Below, piece by piece: positions 45,998 through 54,550 of a stretch of DNA of 64,000 nucleotides. The position numbers were made by a program, and so were the translations under genes. Below the pieces are notes generated by a model that worked only from the letters and a program-made list of their open reading frames with translations, was not told the DNA's origin and searched no databases. The stretch comes from BQWY01 sp046351095 (lineage in GTDB: Bacteria; Nitrospirota; Nitrospiria; Nitrospirales; Nitrospiraceae): contig JAXLZC010000001.1 in assembly GCA_046351095.1 (NCBI GenBank), forward strand, positions 2,480,001 through 2,544,000, given 5' to 3'. Each line of letters opens with the position of its first letter. The stretch's first letter is position 1.

Positions 45998-46317
45998 AGA
46001 AGTTGAGTCGTGACGAGCGAGAGATACTCACGGCATTTGAGCGAGGAGCCTTGAAGTCTGTTGTGACATCCGATGCGGCGTTGCGCCGATACCGAGACTA
46101 TGCACGGGCGACGCTTGCAAAAAATCGACGTGTCAACATTCGAATGTCTGCGACGGACCTAGCTGATATTCAGGTACGGGCGGAAGAGGAGGGGCTTCCC
46201 TATCAGACACTCATGGCGAGCGTGCTTCATAAGTTCGTCACGGGTCGGCTACAGGAGAAGCGCCTCTCGTCAGTGGCTCGCCCAAGACGTACCATTCGGA
46301 AGCGCAAGGCCGCATAG
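45994..46317 (+). CDS. CopG/BrnA-like antitoxin
   Basis: 107 residues from ATG 45994, overlapping the toxin stop. The C-terminal half has the ribbon-helix-helix-type pattern VNIRMSATDLADIQVRAEE then GLPYQTLMASVLHKFVTGRL, usual for antitoxins paired with BrnT-like toxins. It ends in a basic tail (RPRRTIRKRKAA). It should neutralise the toxin and repress the operon. With a frameshifted toxin it may be a relict. Confidence 0.75.
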   Translation: MKKLSRDEREILTAFERGALKSVVTSDAALRRYRDYARATLAKNRRVNIRMSATDLADIQVRAEEEGLPYQTLMASVLHKFVTGRLQEKRLSSVARPRRTIRKRKAA

Positions 46318-46329
46318 GTTTTCTGCGTC

Positions 46330-46752
46330 ATGCATGCATTGCCATACGCGAGTGCGGAAGAGGCGGATATTTATGCCTGGTTCGGCTTCGTAGTGTCTGA
46401 GGTGCAGTTCGTAGAAGCGCAACTCCTTACGCTTGCGTGCCTTCTCACTGCGCAGGAAAGTGGGCCGGAGGGAATGGCTGCAAGGAGAAAATCCTACGAA
46501 CGAGCGACAATGGGAGGCTTGCTTGCCGCTATTCGAACCGAAATGCCACTGCCTGAATCTTTACTGAGAGAATTGAATCGGCTCATCAGCGACCGCAATA
46601 GACTTGCTCACACTTTCTTCCATCCGTATGTGGGGTTAGGAGAGCCGGAGCCGGTTCCTGATAAGAAATATCTCTACGAGGTCATTATGCGAGCCGAATC
46701 GGTGTCTCGCCACATTGAACGAGTCACCAACGGGGCGCTCGAGGCTTTATGA
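46330..46752 (+). CDS. HEPN-like helical protein, hypothetical
   Basis: 140 residues, all-helical pattern with RNRLAH near residue 95 (ISDRNRLAHTFF). RNxxxH is the catalytic signature of HEPN-type ribonucleases, common in toxin-antitoxin and defence systems. It begins 13 bases after the antitoxin stop. Assignment to HEPN rests on this motif and the helix pattern only. Confidence 0.5.
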   Translation: MHALPYASAEEADIYAWFGFVVSEVQFVEAQLLTLACLLTAQESGPEGMAARRKSYERATMGGLLAAIRTEMPLPESLLRELNRLISDRNRLAHTFFHPYVGLGEPEPVPDKKYLYEVIMRAESVSRHIERVTNGALEAL

Positions 46753-46792
46753 GGCGATCTGGCCTCTTTAGATTGTGAGGGTGCTTCGCTCA

Positions 46793-47218
46793 ATGAAACC
46801 CGTTGTGCAATTGGATCGTACAGGGTGTGGGATCGCCGCGGCGGCTGCGATCAGCGGACGGACCTATCGCGAGGTCAAACGGAAGGCTGCGGGCATCGGC
46901 GTCTTCGCCGAGGATCCGCGATTGTGGTCCGACAGCGAGCCTATCTGCAAAGTGCTCGCGACGTTCGGGAATAAGGTCGAGAACCGGCGGAGACCGTTCA
47001 CCGGATGGGACGCTCTTCCCGCGCTCGCACTCTTAGCGACAAAATGGCACCTGGAACAGGGGCGGCCGTTTTGGCACTGGGCGGTGTTTGTCCGCGACGG
47101 CGATGAATCCTACGTCCTGGACTCGAAGCGATCTCTGCGGTCGCACCGCAGGACAGACTTCGGGCGCATCAAGCCCAAGTGGTTTCTCCGCGTGTCGGAC
47201 CAGGCCCGCAGCCGGTAA
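46793..47218 (+). CDS. C39-like papain-fold protein
   Basis: 141 residues from ATG 46793 (GTG 46775 is an in-frame alternative). Catalytic-type residues are visible: VVQLDRTGCGIAAAAAISG with Gln and Cys, HWAVFVRDGDE with His, and SYVLDS with Asp. This matches the peptidase C39 fold, here without an ABC transporter domain. Possible roles are peptide processing or effector activity. It converges with the minus-strand UspA gene, stop to stop six bases apart. Confidence 0.6.
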   Translation: MKPVVQLDRTGCGIAAAAAISGRTYREVKRKAAGIGVFAEDPRLWSDSEPICKVLATFGNKVENRRRPFTGWDALPALALLATKWHLEQGRPFWHWAVFVRDGDESYVLDSKRSLRSHRRTDFGRIKPKWFLRVSDQARSR

Positions 47219-47224
47219 GTTCCC

Positions 47225-48085
47225 CTACGAACGAATCAACAAGACCGGACAGCTGACGTGGTGCAGCACGGCGTGCGAGACGCTGCCGAGGAGGAAGCGT
47301 TCCATCCCCTTGCGTCCGTGTGTGCCGATCACGACGAGTTGCGCATTCTCCGCTACGCGCGCAATTTGATCCGCCGGGTCGCCTTTCAACACCAGCTTCT
47401 CGCCGATCGTAAATTGTCCGCGTAATGCCTCCGCCATCTGATCGTTGTGCGCGTGCGCCGCCTTTTCGACATGGTCCGACCAGGAGGCGTAACCGCTCGC
47501 GAGCAACGGATCGCTCAAAAACGGAACCGGAACGACGCTCACGAGGACGAGTTCCACACGCTCGGCGAACGGATGTAATAGGAGCCAATCGCGGAGGCGA
47601 TGCCCGTCTTCCATCCCTTCGCTCGCCACGACGACGCGACGAATCGGTCCCGGATCTTGCCGGACGATCAGGTTTGCGCACTGCGTATGTTGCACGACAC
47701 GCTGCGAGACGCTCCCGAGAAACATTTCGGCGACGCGCCCGCGTCCGCGTGTGCCGATCGCCACGAGGTCGGCCTTGTGGTCTTTGGCGGTGTCGATGAT
47801 CACGTCGGCGGGATTGCCGAATTTGTGGAGCGTCTCCGGCGCGGGCATCGTGGCGGGCACGAGTCCGGCGGTCTGCTGCAGCAACTTTTCTCCGGCTTCG
47901 ACCAGCGACTGCCGTAATTGCGCCGCCGCTTGGGAGGCGATCGGGAGCGCCATGGTCGACGTTTCGAAGGGGCGCGTGTCGACTCCGTGCACGATCGTCA
48001 AATGTTTCGGTGCGAATAACCGACAGGTCACCTGCACGGCATTAAACGCTTGATCGGACCAATCGACGGCGATGACGGCGCGCAT
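47225..48085 (-). CDS. Tandem universal stress protein (UspA x2)
   Basis: 286 residues from ATG 48085 with GAGG at the right distance; a longer frame to 48166 has no ribosome site. Two UspA domains: MRAVIAVDWSDQAF... and RRVVVASEGMED.... ATP-binding type loops GTRGRGRVAEMFLGSVS and GTHGRKGMERFLLGSVS are both intact. Tandem Usp proteins take part in stress, metal or energy-limitation responses. A second tandem Usp gene is at 49901. Confidence 0.9.
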   Translation of the reverse strand: MRAVIAVDWSDQAFNAVQVTCRLFAPKHLTIVHGVDTRPFETSTMALPIASQAAAQLRQSLVEAGEKLLQQTAGLVPATMPAPETLHKFGNPADVIIDTAKDHKADLVAIGTRGRGRVAEMFLGSVSQRVVQHTQCANLIVRQDPGPIRRVVVASEGMEDGHRLRDWLLLHPFAERVELVLVSVVPVPFLSDPLLASGYASWSDHVEKAAHAHNDQMAEALRGQFTIGEKLVLKGDPADQIARVAENAQLVVIGTHGRKGMERFLLGSVSHAVLHHVSCPVLLIRS

Positions 48086-48222
48086 GGGAAACCTCGTGGT
48101 GTCAGGACAGCCGACCGGCCTGCTCGGCTGCGTACAAAAAATAAGTGTGGAGTACTCTTCCAACAATCATACACGAACGGCTTGAATGAACGAAGGGGCG
48201 CGGACCCTCGGCTGGACGGCGG

Positions 48223-49347
48223 TTAGTGCCCGCCGCCGAACGGCAGAAACGGCAGGACGATGGAGATGGCGATCAGCGCGACGATGATCCATTCCAACAA
48301 TTCCATACGGTGGTTGGATGCGCGGTCCGTCATTTTCCCGTAGATGCTGTCGAGCGTGTCGAGTTTACGAAGAATCCCGGCGTCCCATTCTTCGAGGTGG
48401 AAACGTTGCGAGATCAGCCGATACACACGCGCGAGGTATTGGTCGCCGACGAGCTTCAGTGTATTGGCGACACGTTCGAAGAGGATCGCGCTGTCCACCT
48501 GCATTTCGGCGATCTTTGTGGAACTCGACTCGTGTGCGCCCGGCCACGACCAGCCTTTCCATCGCGCCGGCGCCAGCGCCTCGTAGGCTTGGTCCAAGGC
48601 GCCGTCCAATTGCCGATCGAGGAGGCGCATCTCCAGCAACTCGACGTTGGCGAATTCCAGCACCGCGCGGACGTCTTCCATGTCCGAGCCGAAGAGGAAG
48701 GCGGTGTTCCAGTCGATGACGGCGATATCGTCCGGGCTGAATGAGATGCGACACGACAGCGCATCCTGCACTTCCTGCTCGGAGAGCACCGCGCGCTCGC
48801 CACGTAGGATCTGCGTCAGCTCCTGCTCGAACGTCGTCCACAACACCGCGCCGGATGCGCCGTTCGACGATTCGATGTGCATGATCGCGTAGTCTTCCAC
48901 TTCGCCGGCGAGGCGAGGCCGCTCGACGGCTGCATCGAGGGCCGCCATCAACTGTTCTACCTGTTGGCGCGAGTCGGCGCGCAACTGTTGGTTGTCGTAG
49001 AGCGACTCGCTGAGGCCGAGCAAGCCGACGAACGGGCCTTCGATGGGAATGCGATAGGTGACCGAGACGGCGCCGAAGTCGTAGAGCATCACTTCGACGC
49101 TGGGTTGTGTCGTGTAGTGCCATACCGTGATCGGTGTGGCTTCTTGCGTGATGCGCAGGGGCGCGGGGCGATATTCGAGGTGCGACGGCGCGCGCAGTTT
49201 GTGGCGAATGCGCGCGCGTTCTTTCAGCGCCGTGATGCGGCGATCCGCTTCGCCCAAATTGACGGAGGCGCCGATTTCGTAGGCGAAGAGGACGTAGCAG
49301 GTCCCCTTCTCGATGCGGAGGTCTGCGCTGCGTTCGTGCGTCGACAT
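48223..49347 (-). CDS. C-tail-anchored protein, possibly RMD1/DUF155-like
   Basis: 374 residues, soluble until a single C-terminal membrane helix (LLEWIIVALIAISIVLPFLPF). The region before it, KLDTLDSIYGKMTDRASNHRMELLEW, resembles the conserved end of RMD1/DUF155 proteins, and AFLFGSDMEDVRAVLEFANVELLEMRLLD fits the same family's middle. N-terminal part (CYVLFAYEIGASVNLGEA) is not diagnostic. In bacteria this family has no settled role. It sits between the Usp and cupredoxin genes on the same strand. Confidence 0.55.
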   Translation of the reverse strand: MSTHERSADLRIEKGTCYVLFAYEIGASVNLGEADRRITALKERARIRHKLRAPSHLEYRPAPLRITQEATPITVWHYTTQPSVEVMLYDFGAVSVTYRIPIEGPFVGLLGLSESLYDNQQLRADSRQQVEQLMAALDAAVERPRLAGEVEDYAIMHIESSNGASGAVLWTTFEQELTQILRGERAVLSEQEVQDALSCRISFSPDDIAVIDWNTAFLFGSDMEDVRAVLEFANVELLEMRLLDRQLDGALDQAYEALAPARWKGWSWPGAHESSSTKIAEMQVDSAILFERVANTLKLVGDQYLARVYRLISQRFHLEEWDAGILRKLDTLDSIYGKMTDRASNHRMELLEWIIVALIAISIVLPFLPFGGGH

Positions 49348-49436
49348 GGCGGAAGCGCGGTACGATGGCGAGCCGTCGGCGCGCTGCCCCTACGGCGCCG
49401 CGCCTTCGTGTGAACGCGGCGCGACGAAGGCCGTTC

Positions 49437-49889
49437 TTAGGCGGCGGGCAGGTCCAGCGTGAGTAACTCGCCTTTCATCTGTTGGTGCAAATCGCAGCGG
49501 AACGTGTAATTCCCGCCGCGTTCCGGCGTAAGGTACAGCACGACCGTCTTGCCGGGATCGACGTAGACCCCCTCAACACCTTTTCCGTAGGCAACAACCC
49601 CTTCGCCTTCGACGCTGAGCGGCACCGACGACAGGGCGGGCGCGGTGAAGCCGTGGCGCACGATGTCGCGGTTGCGCAAGATGAACGCGGTCGGCACGCC
49701 GAGTTGTAAGGCGACCGGTTTCGGCAAGACGAAGGAAAACGCGTCCATGACGATTTCGATACGTTGCAGTTCCGGCCCCTGCGCCTGGGCCGCCGTTGGG
49801 CCGACCGGTGAGGTCGTCCACGATCCGGCGCTCAGTGTTCCTGCGGCGACGGCACAGGTCAGTATCAGGGTACGTACGGCACGGCGCAT
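49437..49889 (-). CDS. Secreted cupredoxin-domain protein
   Basis: 150 residues from ATG 49889; AAGGAG lies inside an apparent earlier start (ATG 49904), so the later one is used. Signal peptide (LILTCAVAAGTLSAGSW). Type-1 copper ligands: His in DIVRHGF (about residue 78) and CDLHQQM near the C-terminus (Cys, His and Met). It resembles plastocyanin/azurin-like or the nitrosocyanin-adjacent cupredoxin group. Periplasmic electron carrier is likely. It is encoded between two tandem Usp genes on the same strand, with a 12-base gap to the upstream one. Confidence 0.82.
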   Translation of the reverse strand: MRRAVRTLILTCAVAAGTLSAGSWTTSPVGPTAAQAQGPELQRIEIVMDAFSFVLPKPVALQLGVPTAFILRNRDIVRHGFTAPALSSVPLSVEGEGVVAYGKGVEGVYVDPGKTVVLYLTPERGGNYTFRCDLHQQMKGELLTLDLPAA

Positions 49890-49900
49890 AGTCGTCTCCT

Positions 49901-50803
49901 TCATCGAGCCTGTCGCACGACGGCGACGGAGCAGCCCGCATATTTGAGTACAGTCTCGGCGACGCTGCCAAGCAGCAACCGCTGGTCGCCTAACAACCCG
50001 CGCGATCCGACGACGATCAACTCGGCTTGCGTCGATTTCGCCTGTTCGAGAATCGCTTCACTCGGATGGCCCGCTGCCACGTGCGTCGTCACGGTGCACC
50101 CGGTCGGGAGCAGCTTGGTGCGTGTCACCTCGACGACGGCTTCGGCTTCATCGAGATGCGGCTGCACCAATTTTTGGACGTCTGTCGCCGACAGCACATC
50201 CGCAGCCAGATCCGTGAGCCCGCTGTTCGCCACCGACACGACGGAGACAGCCGTCCCCGCATCGAGCCATGTATCGACGGCAAACTGTGCGGCAGCGCGG
50301 GACGGTTTCGAGGCGTCGACGGCCAGCACCATACGCCGGAGCGAGCGGAGTGGACGTTTCACCACCAGCACGGGACAGGGGCTATGCGCGGCCACATAGC
50401 GCGAGACGCTGCCGAGCAAAAATCCGCGGATGTCGCTCAAGCCACGCGAACCGAGCAAGATCGTATCGGCCCGGCGACGCTTCGCTTCAAGCACCAGCGA
50501 GGGGCCGGGTCTACCTTGGACGATCGTGGTGTCGATGGAGATGGCGGCGCCAGTTCGGCCTTGACCCAAGGCCAGAGAAGCGCGTTGGCTCATGCTGCAC
50601 AGGAGTGTGTTGCCGCGTGTGTCGAGCCGACGGACGAGGTGTGCCATACGAGTGGGCGTCGGCGCCCCGGAGCGCTTCGGCATTTGCGCATCGATCGTAT
50701 GGACGAGGCTGACACGCTCGACGCCATGTCCGGCGAAGAGGGCGAGCGCGTCCACCGCCCACTGCGAAAATTCGGATCCGTCGACGGCGACAAGCAGATG
50801 CAC
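49901..50803 (-). CDS. Tandem universal stress protein (UspA x2)
   Basis: 300 residues. Two UspA domains: MHLLVAVDGSEFSQW and RRMVLAVDASKPSR, with loops GSRGLSDIRGFLLGSVS and GSRGLLGDQRLLLGSVA. It differs clearly from the Usp protein at 47225. The cupredoxin gene follows immediately, suggesting co-regulation. The region between this gene and the kinase at 50960 is a divergent promoter area of about 156 bases in which no motif was recognised. Confidence 0.9.
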   Translation of the reverse strand: MHLLVAVDGSEFSQWAVDALALFAGHGVERVSLVHTIDAQMPKRSGAPTPTRMAHLVRRLDTRGNTLLCSMSQRASLALGQGRTGAAISIDTTIVQGRPGPSLVLEAKRRRADTILLGSRGLSDIRGFLLGSVSRYVAAHSPCPVLVVKRPLRSLRRMVLAVDASKPSRAAAQFAVDTWLDAGTAVSVVSVANSGLTDLAADVLSATDVQKLVQPHLDEAEAVVEVTRTKLLPTGCTVTTHVAAGHPSEAILEQAKSTQAELIVVGSRGLLGDQRLLLGSVAETVLKYAGCSVAVVRQAR

Positions 50804-50959
50804 GATGTCCTCAGATGCTCGGCGAGGAGCGCAGGGGAGGGAGCCTCCGGGGTGAGTCTACCACGGGGGTGGAAGCCGACGGAAATGGGCACTGATCGCC
50901 CACTGGTGTTTGCGAGAGTGAGTTGCTTACAATCCCGCTATGAGCCGCGAGGGGCGACG

Positions 50960-52993
50960 ATGACGCAGGTGCGGACGATCAAGGGGCGTATCGTCCTGGC
51001 GATCGTGCTGGTGGGCTGTATTCCGCTCGGGATCGGACTGGCCTTGGCCTACGTGTCCGGCATGCAGTCGCTGCGCGATGTGATCGGCGGCAATCTGCAA
51101 GCGGTCGCGGTGCAGGCGGCGGACCGTGTCACGATGCTCGTGCAGGGTGAAGTGCAGGGCGTGCGGCTGCTTGCCTCCGCGCCGTTGCGTGTGCGCCAAC
51201 CGGTCGAATCGGCCAACCTTGCCTATACGGGCGATGCGGTGGAGAACGCGCGGCTGATTCAGGACCGCGAGCGGGTGTGGGATAAGAGTCTGCGCAGCGC
51301 CGCCGATTTGCTCGATACGGAATTGTCGCGGTTTCTCCTCGAAACCAAAGTTCGCGGCGGCGATAAACTCGTCGGACTGCTGATCGTCGATCGCGAAGGC
51401 GCGCTCGTCGCGGCTAGTTCCGAGCCCGATCATTTTTCCTTCCATGAAGAACCCTGGTGGTTAGCGGTCCGCAAAGGGACGGCCGACGCGGTCTATCTCA
51501 GCGGCGTGATTCCCGCAAAAGACGGCTCGTTCCGGACGCCGGAAGAAACCTTCGACATTGCCGTGCCGATTCTCGACGACCGGCAGCACGCGGTCATCGG
51601 CGCGATCAAAGCCTCGTATCGTTTCGAGGCGCTGTTCTCGTTGATCAATCACATTCGGATCGGCCAGACCGGCCACGCCATGTTGTTCGACGCGGCGGGC
51701 CAGCCGCTCGTCTGCCCGATTTTGCCGCGGCAAGCGCACCGCATTCCCAGTCAGCTCATGGCGATGATCGTCTCGACGCAGCCGGGGTGGGGCATCGCGG
51801 AGGACGACGGGCACGGCGCCGTCGATACGGTCGTGGGGCATGCGCCGGTCACGGGCCTCACGCTCCCTGACAATACGTGGCATGTGTTCGTGCGCCAGCA
51901 GCCGAGCGAAAGTTATGCGCCGATTCGAGACCAGGTGCGGAATCTCGCCGTCATCGGCTTGGTCATGTTGGGATTGTTGTGGGCGATCGGCCGGTACGTG
52001 GCGGCGCGGATCGCGCGGCCGATTCAACAATTGCAGGCGGGCGTCGAGGCGATCAGCCACGGCACCTACGATCGGCCGTTGGCGATGACGACGGGCGACG
52101 AATTCCAAGAATTGGGCGCGGCGGTGGACCGGATGGCCGAACGGTTAAAGGCGTCGCGCCTCGAATTGGAAGCGTTGAACAGCGACCTCGCGCGGCGTGT
52201 GGAAGAAAAAACGGCCGAGGTCACCGACCATCTGAAGAAACTGCAGTTCGCGGAACGGCTGGCGACCTTGGGACAAGTGACCAGCGGCATCGCGCACGAG
52301 ATCAACAATCCGCTGGGCATCATCGTCAATCGTATCGAATGTATGGAGGCGGATGCGGCGCATCTGCATTTGCCGGCCGAATTACGCGGCGACCTGCGGG
52401 CCATTCGGTCGCAGGCCGACCGCATCTCGCGCGTGACGCGGAGCATGCTCGTGATGTCGCGCGGCGCCGCCACCGTGTTGAAGCCGTTGGATGTTGCCTG
52501 CCTGATTCGCTCCTGCTTCGAAGTCGCGCGCGAGCGCGCGGAGTCGCAAGGTGTGGCGTTGCGGACGGAATGTGCGCCCGATTTGCCGCCGGTGATGGGC
52601 GATCGGGATCGGTTGGAAACGGTGGTGCTGAATCTCATCAATAACGGCATCGACGCCGCGAAGTTGGGCACCGGCGTGCCGTCCGTCGTCGTGCGTGCGT
52701 CGCGTGCGGCGCAAGGCGACCGCGATGTGTTGTTGACCGTGCAGGACACCGGTCCGGGGGTGGCGGCCGACATCGCGGAACGGATTTTCGATCCGTTTTT
52801 TACGACGAAAGACGAGGGGCGTGGTACGGGGCTCGGGTTGTTTCTGAGTTACGGCATTGTGCGTGATCACGGCGGACGGCTCGAAATCGCGAACGGCGAC
52901 GGTGGCGCCGTCGCAACGGTGACGTTGCCCGCATTGGTCACGACAGGGGAGAGGGCGCAGGAGGTACCGTGGAGCATACCGGCAAGATCCTGA
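50960..52993 (+). CDS. Membrane sensor histidine kinase (Cache-HAMP-HisKA-HATPase)
   Basis: 677 residues from ATG 50960 with GAGGGG upstream; the long frame before it is antisense to the Usp gene. Membrane helix about 10-30, a large extracytoplasmic Cache-type domain to about 325 (LVGLLIVDREGALVAASSEPDHFS..., IRIGQTGHAMLFDAAGQPL), second helix about 330-350, HAMP, coiled coil, then HisKA with GIAHEINNPLG and His446, and boxes NLINNGIDAA, DTGPGV and GTGLGLFL. It senses a periplasmic ligand and pairs with the overlapping regulator gene. Confidence 0.92.
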   Translation: MTQVRTIKGRIVLAIVLVGCIPLGIGLALAYVSGMQSLRDVIGGNLQAVAVQAADRVTMLVQGEVQGVRLLASAPLRVRQPVESANLAYTGDAVENARLIQDRERVWDKSLRSAADLLDTELSRFLLETKVRGGDKLVGLLIVDREGALVAASSEPDHFSFHEEPWWLAVRKGTADAVYLSGVIPAKDGSFRTPEETFDIAVPILDDRQHAVIGAIKASYRFEALFSLINHIRIGQTGHAMLFDAAGQPLVCPILPRQAHRIPSQLMAMIVSTQPGWGIAEDDGHGAVDTVVGHAPVTGLTLPDNTWHVFVRQQPSESYAPIRDQVRNLAVIGLVMLGLLWAIGRYVAARIARPIQQLQAGVEAISHGTYDRPLAMTTGDEFQELGAAVDRMAERLKASRLELEALNSDLARRVEEKTAEVTDHLKKLQFAERLATLGQVTSGIAHEINNPLGIIVNRIECMEADAAHLHLPAELRGDLRAIRSQADRISRVTRSMLVMSRGAATVLKPLDVACLIRSCFEVARERAESQGVALRTECAPDLPPVMGDRDRLETVVLNLINNGIDAAKLGTGVPSVVVRASRAAQGDRDVLLTVQDTGPGVAADIAERIFDPFFTTKDEGRGTGLGLFLSYGIVRDHGGRLEIANGDGGAVATVTLPALVTTGERAQEVPWSIPARS

Positions 52994-54438
52994 TAGTGGA
53001 CGACGAGGTCGAGGCGTTGGAGAACTGCCGTCGTATTTTGACGCGGCTCGGGCATGACTGCCTGACGGAAGCGGATCCCGTGCGCGCCGTCGAACGCATC
53101 GAAAGCGAACGCCCCGAGCTGGTCTTGACCGATCTGCGGATGCCGCGGTTGGACGGCCTCGGTGTGCTGGCGCAGGCGAAGCGGATCGATCCGTCCATCA
53201 AGGTCGTGTTGCTCACCGCCTATTCCTCCGTGCAGACGGCGGTCGCCTCCATGCGCGACGGCGCGATGGACTACATCCTGAAACCCTACTCCAGCAAAGA
53301 TTTGGAAGACGTGGCGCGCCGCGCATTCGGCTCGGACGACGGGTGGACGCCGTCCGGCGACGCGCCGGTCCAGCGTGCGTTGGCGGCTGACGCGCATCAT
53401 GCGGCCCTCGAACCGACAGTGCGCGGTGGGGACGATCTGCACGAGGCGGGCGCCGACACGTTTGCGCTGCGGCAGATCGTCGGGCGCAGTTTCGTCATGC
53501 AGTCCGTGCTCAATTTGATCCGCAAGGTCTCCGGCACCGATGCCAGTATTCTCATCTACGGAGAAAGCGGCACCGGTAAAGAGTTGGTCGCGCGCGCCAT
53601 TCATGCCGCCAGCCCGCGGGCGCATCAACCGTTCGTCACCGTCGATTGCGCGGCGTTGTCCGACACGCTGTTGGAATCGGAACTGTTCGGCCACGAGCGG
53701 GGCGCGTTTACCGGAGCGCACACGACCAAGGCCGGCCTGTTCGAAGTGGCGCAGGGCGGCACCGTCTTTCTCGACGAGGTCAGCGGGATGAGCCACATGC
53801 TGCAGGCGCGCCTGTTGCGCGTGTTGCAAGAACGGCATGTGCGCCGCGTCGGCGGGACACGCTATTCGAATATCGACGTGCGCGTGATCGCGGCGTCGAA
53901 CGCCGATTTGGAAGAGGCCTGTCGCAAAGGCACCTTCCGCGAAGACTTGTACTATCGCCTCAACGTGATTCCGATCGTGTTGCCTCCGTTGCGCGAGCGC
54001 GACGGGGACGTGGAATATCTGGCCCGCGTGTTTCTCGCGCGGTTTATGGCGAAGGGATTGCGGGCGGGCGTCCGGACGACTCCGCCGGATTTTGCACCGG
54101 AGGCCCTGGCCGCGCTGACGCGCTACAGCTGGCCCGGCAACGTGCGCGAATTGCAGAACGTGATCGAGCGAGCAGCGGCCCTGTCCGACGGCCCGATCAT
54201 TCGCTTGGAACATCTCCCCGCGCATGTGCAGGGTGTCGCGCGCGAGCCCGTGAACGAGCCGGACGTGACGCCGTATAAAGAAGCCAAGCAGGAAGTCGTG
54301 CGGTCGTTCGAACGGTCCTATCTCATGGAGCTGCTCAAGCGGCACGAGTGGCATATGGGGAACGCCGCGCAGGAAGCCGGGGTCGATCGCAAGACGATCG
54401 AACGCATGGTGAAGCGGCACGGTCTGCGCGAGAATTGA
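52969..54438 (+). CDS. NtrC-family sigma-54 response regulator
   Basis: 489 residues from GTG 52969, overlapping the kinase by 25 bases with CAGGAGG upstream, so translation is likely coupled. Receiver about 1-120 with Asp55 in VLTDLRMPR; long linker 120-165; AAA+ core with Walker A GESGTGKE, canonical GAFTGA and Walker B VFLDEVSG; C-terminal helix-turn-helix (NAAQEAGVDRKTIERMVKRHG). Partner of the Cache kinase. Lies about 3 kb upstream of the candidate sigma-54 promoter of MCO2. Confidence 0.92.
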   Translation: MEHTGKILIVDDEVEALENCRRILTRLGHDCLTEADPVRAVERIESERPELVLTDLRMPRLDGLGVLAQAKRIDPSIKVVLLTAYSSVQTAVASMRDGAMDYILKPYSSKDLEDVARRAFGSDDGWTPSGDAPVQRALAADAHHAALEPTVRGGDDLHEAGADTFALRQIVGRSFVMQSVLNLIRKVSGTDASILIYGESGTGKELVARAIHAASPRAHQPFVTVDCAALSDTLLESELFGHERGAFTGAHTTKAGLFEVAQGGTVFLDEVSGMSHMLQARLLRVLQERHVRRVGGTRYSNIDVRVIAASNADLEEACRKGTFREDLYYRLNVIPIVLPPLRERDGDVEYLARVFLARFMAKGLRAGVRTTPPDFAPEALAALTRYSWPGNVRELQNVIERAAALSDGPIIRLEHLPAHVQGVAREPVNEPDVTPYKEAKQEVVRSFERSYLMELLKRHEWHMGNAAQEAGVDRKTIERMVKRHGLREN

Positions 54439-54550
54439 CGGCCGGCTGGTTTCGCGGTAGATCGTTCATTTCGCGCCGGCGATCCGTGCCGCGCACTGGT
54501 CGTCCACGAATTCGTGGGTATCTTCTGTTCGCGCCTTCCTCCCAGCACCC

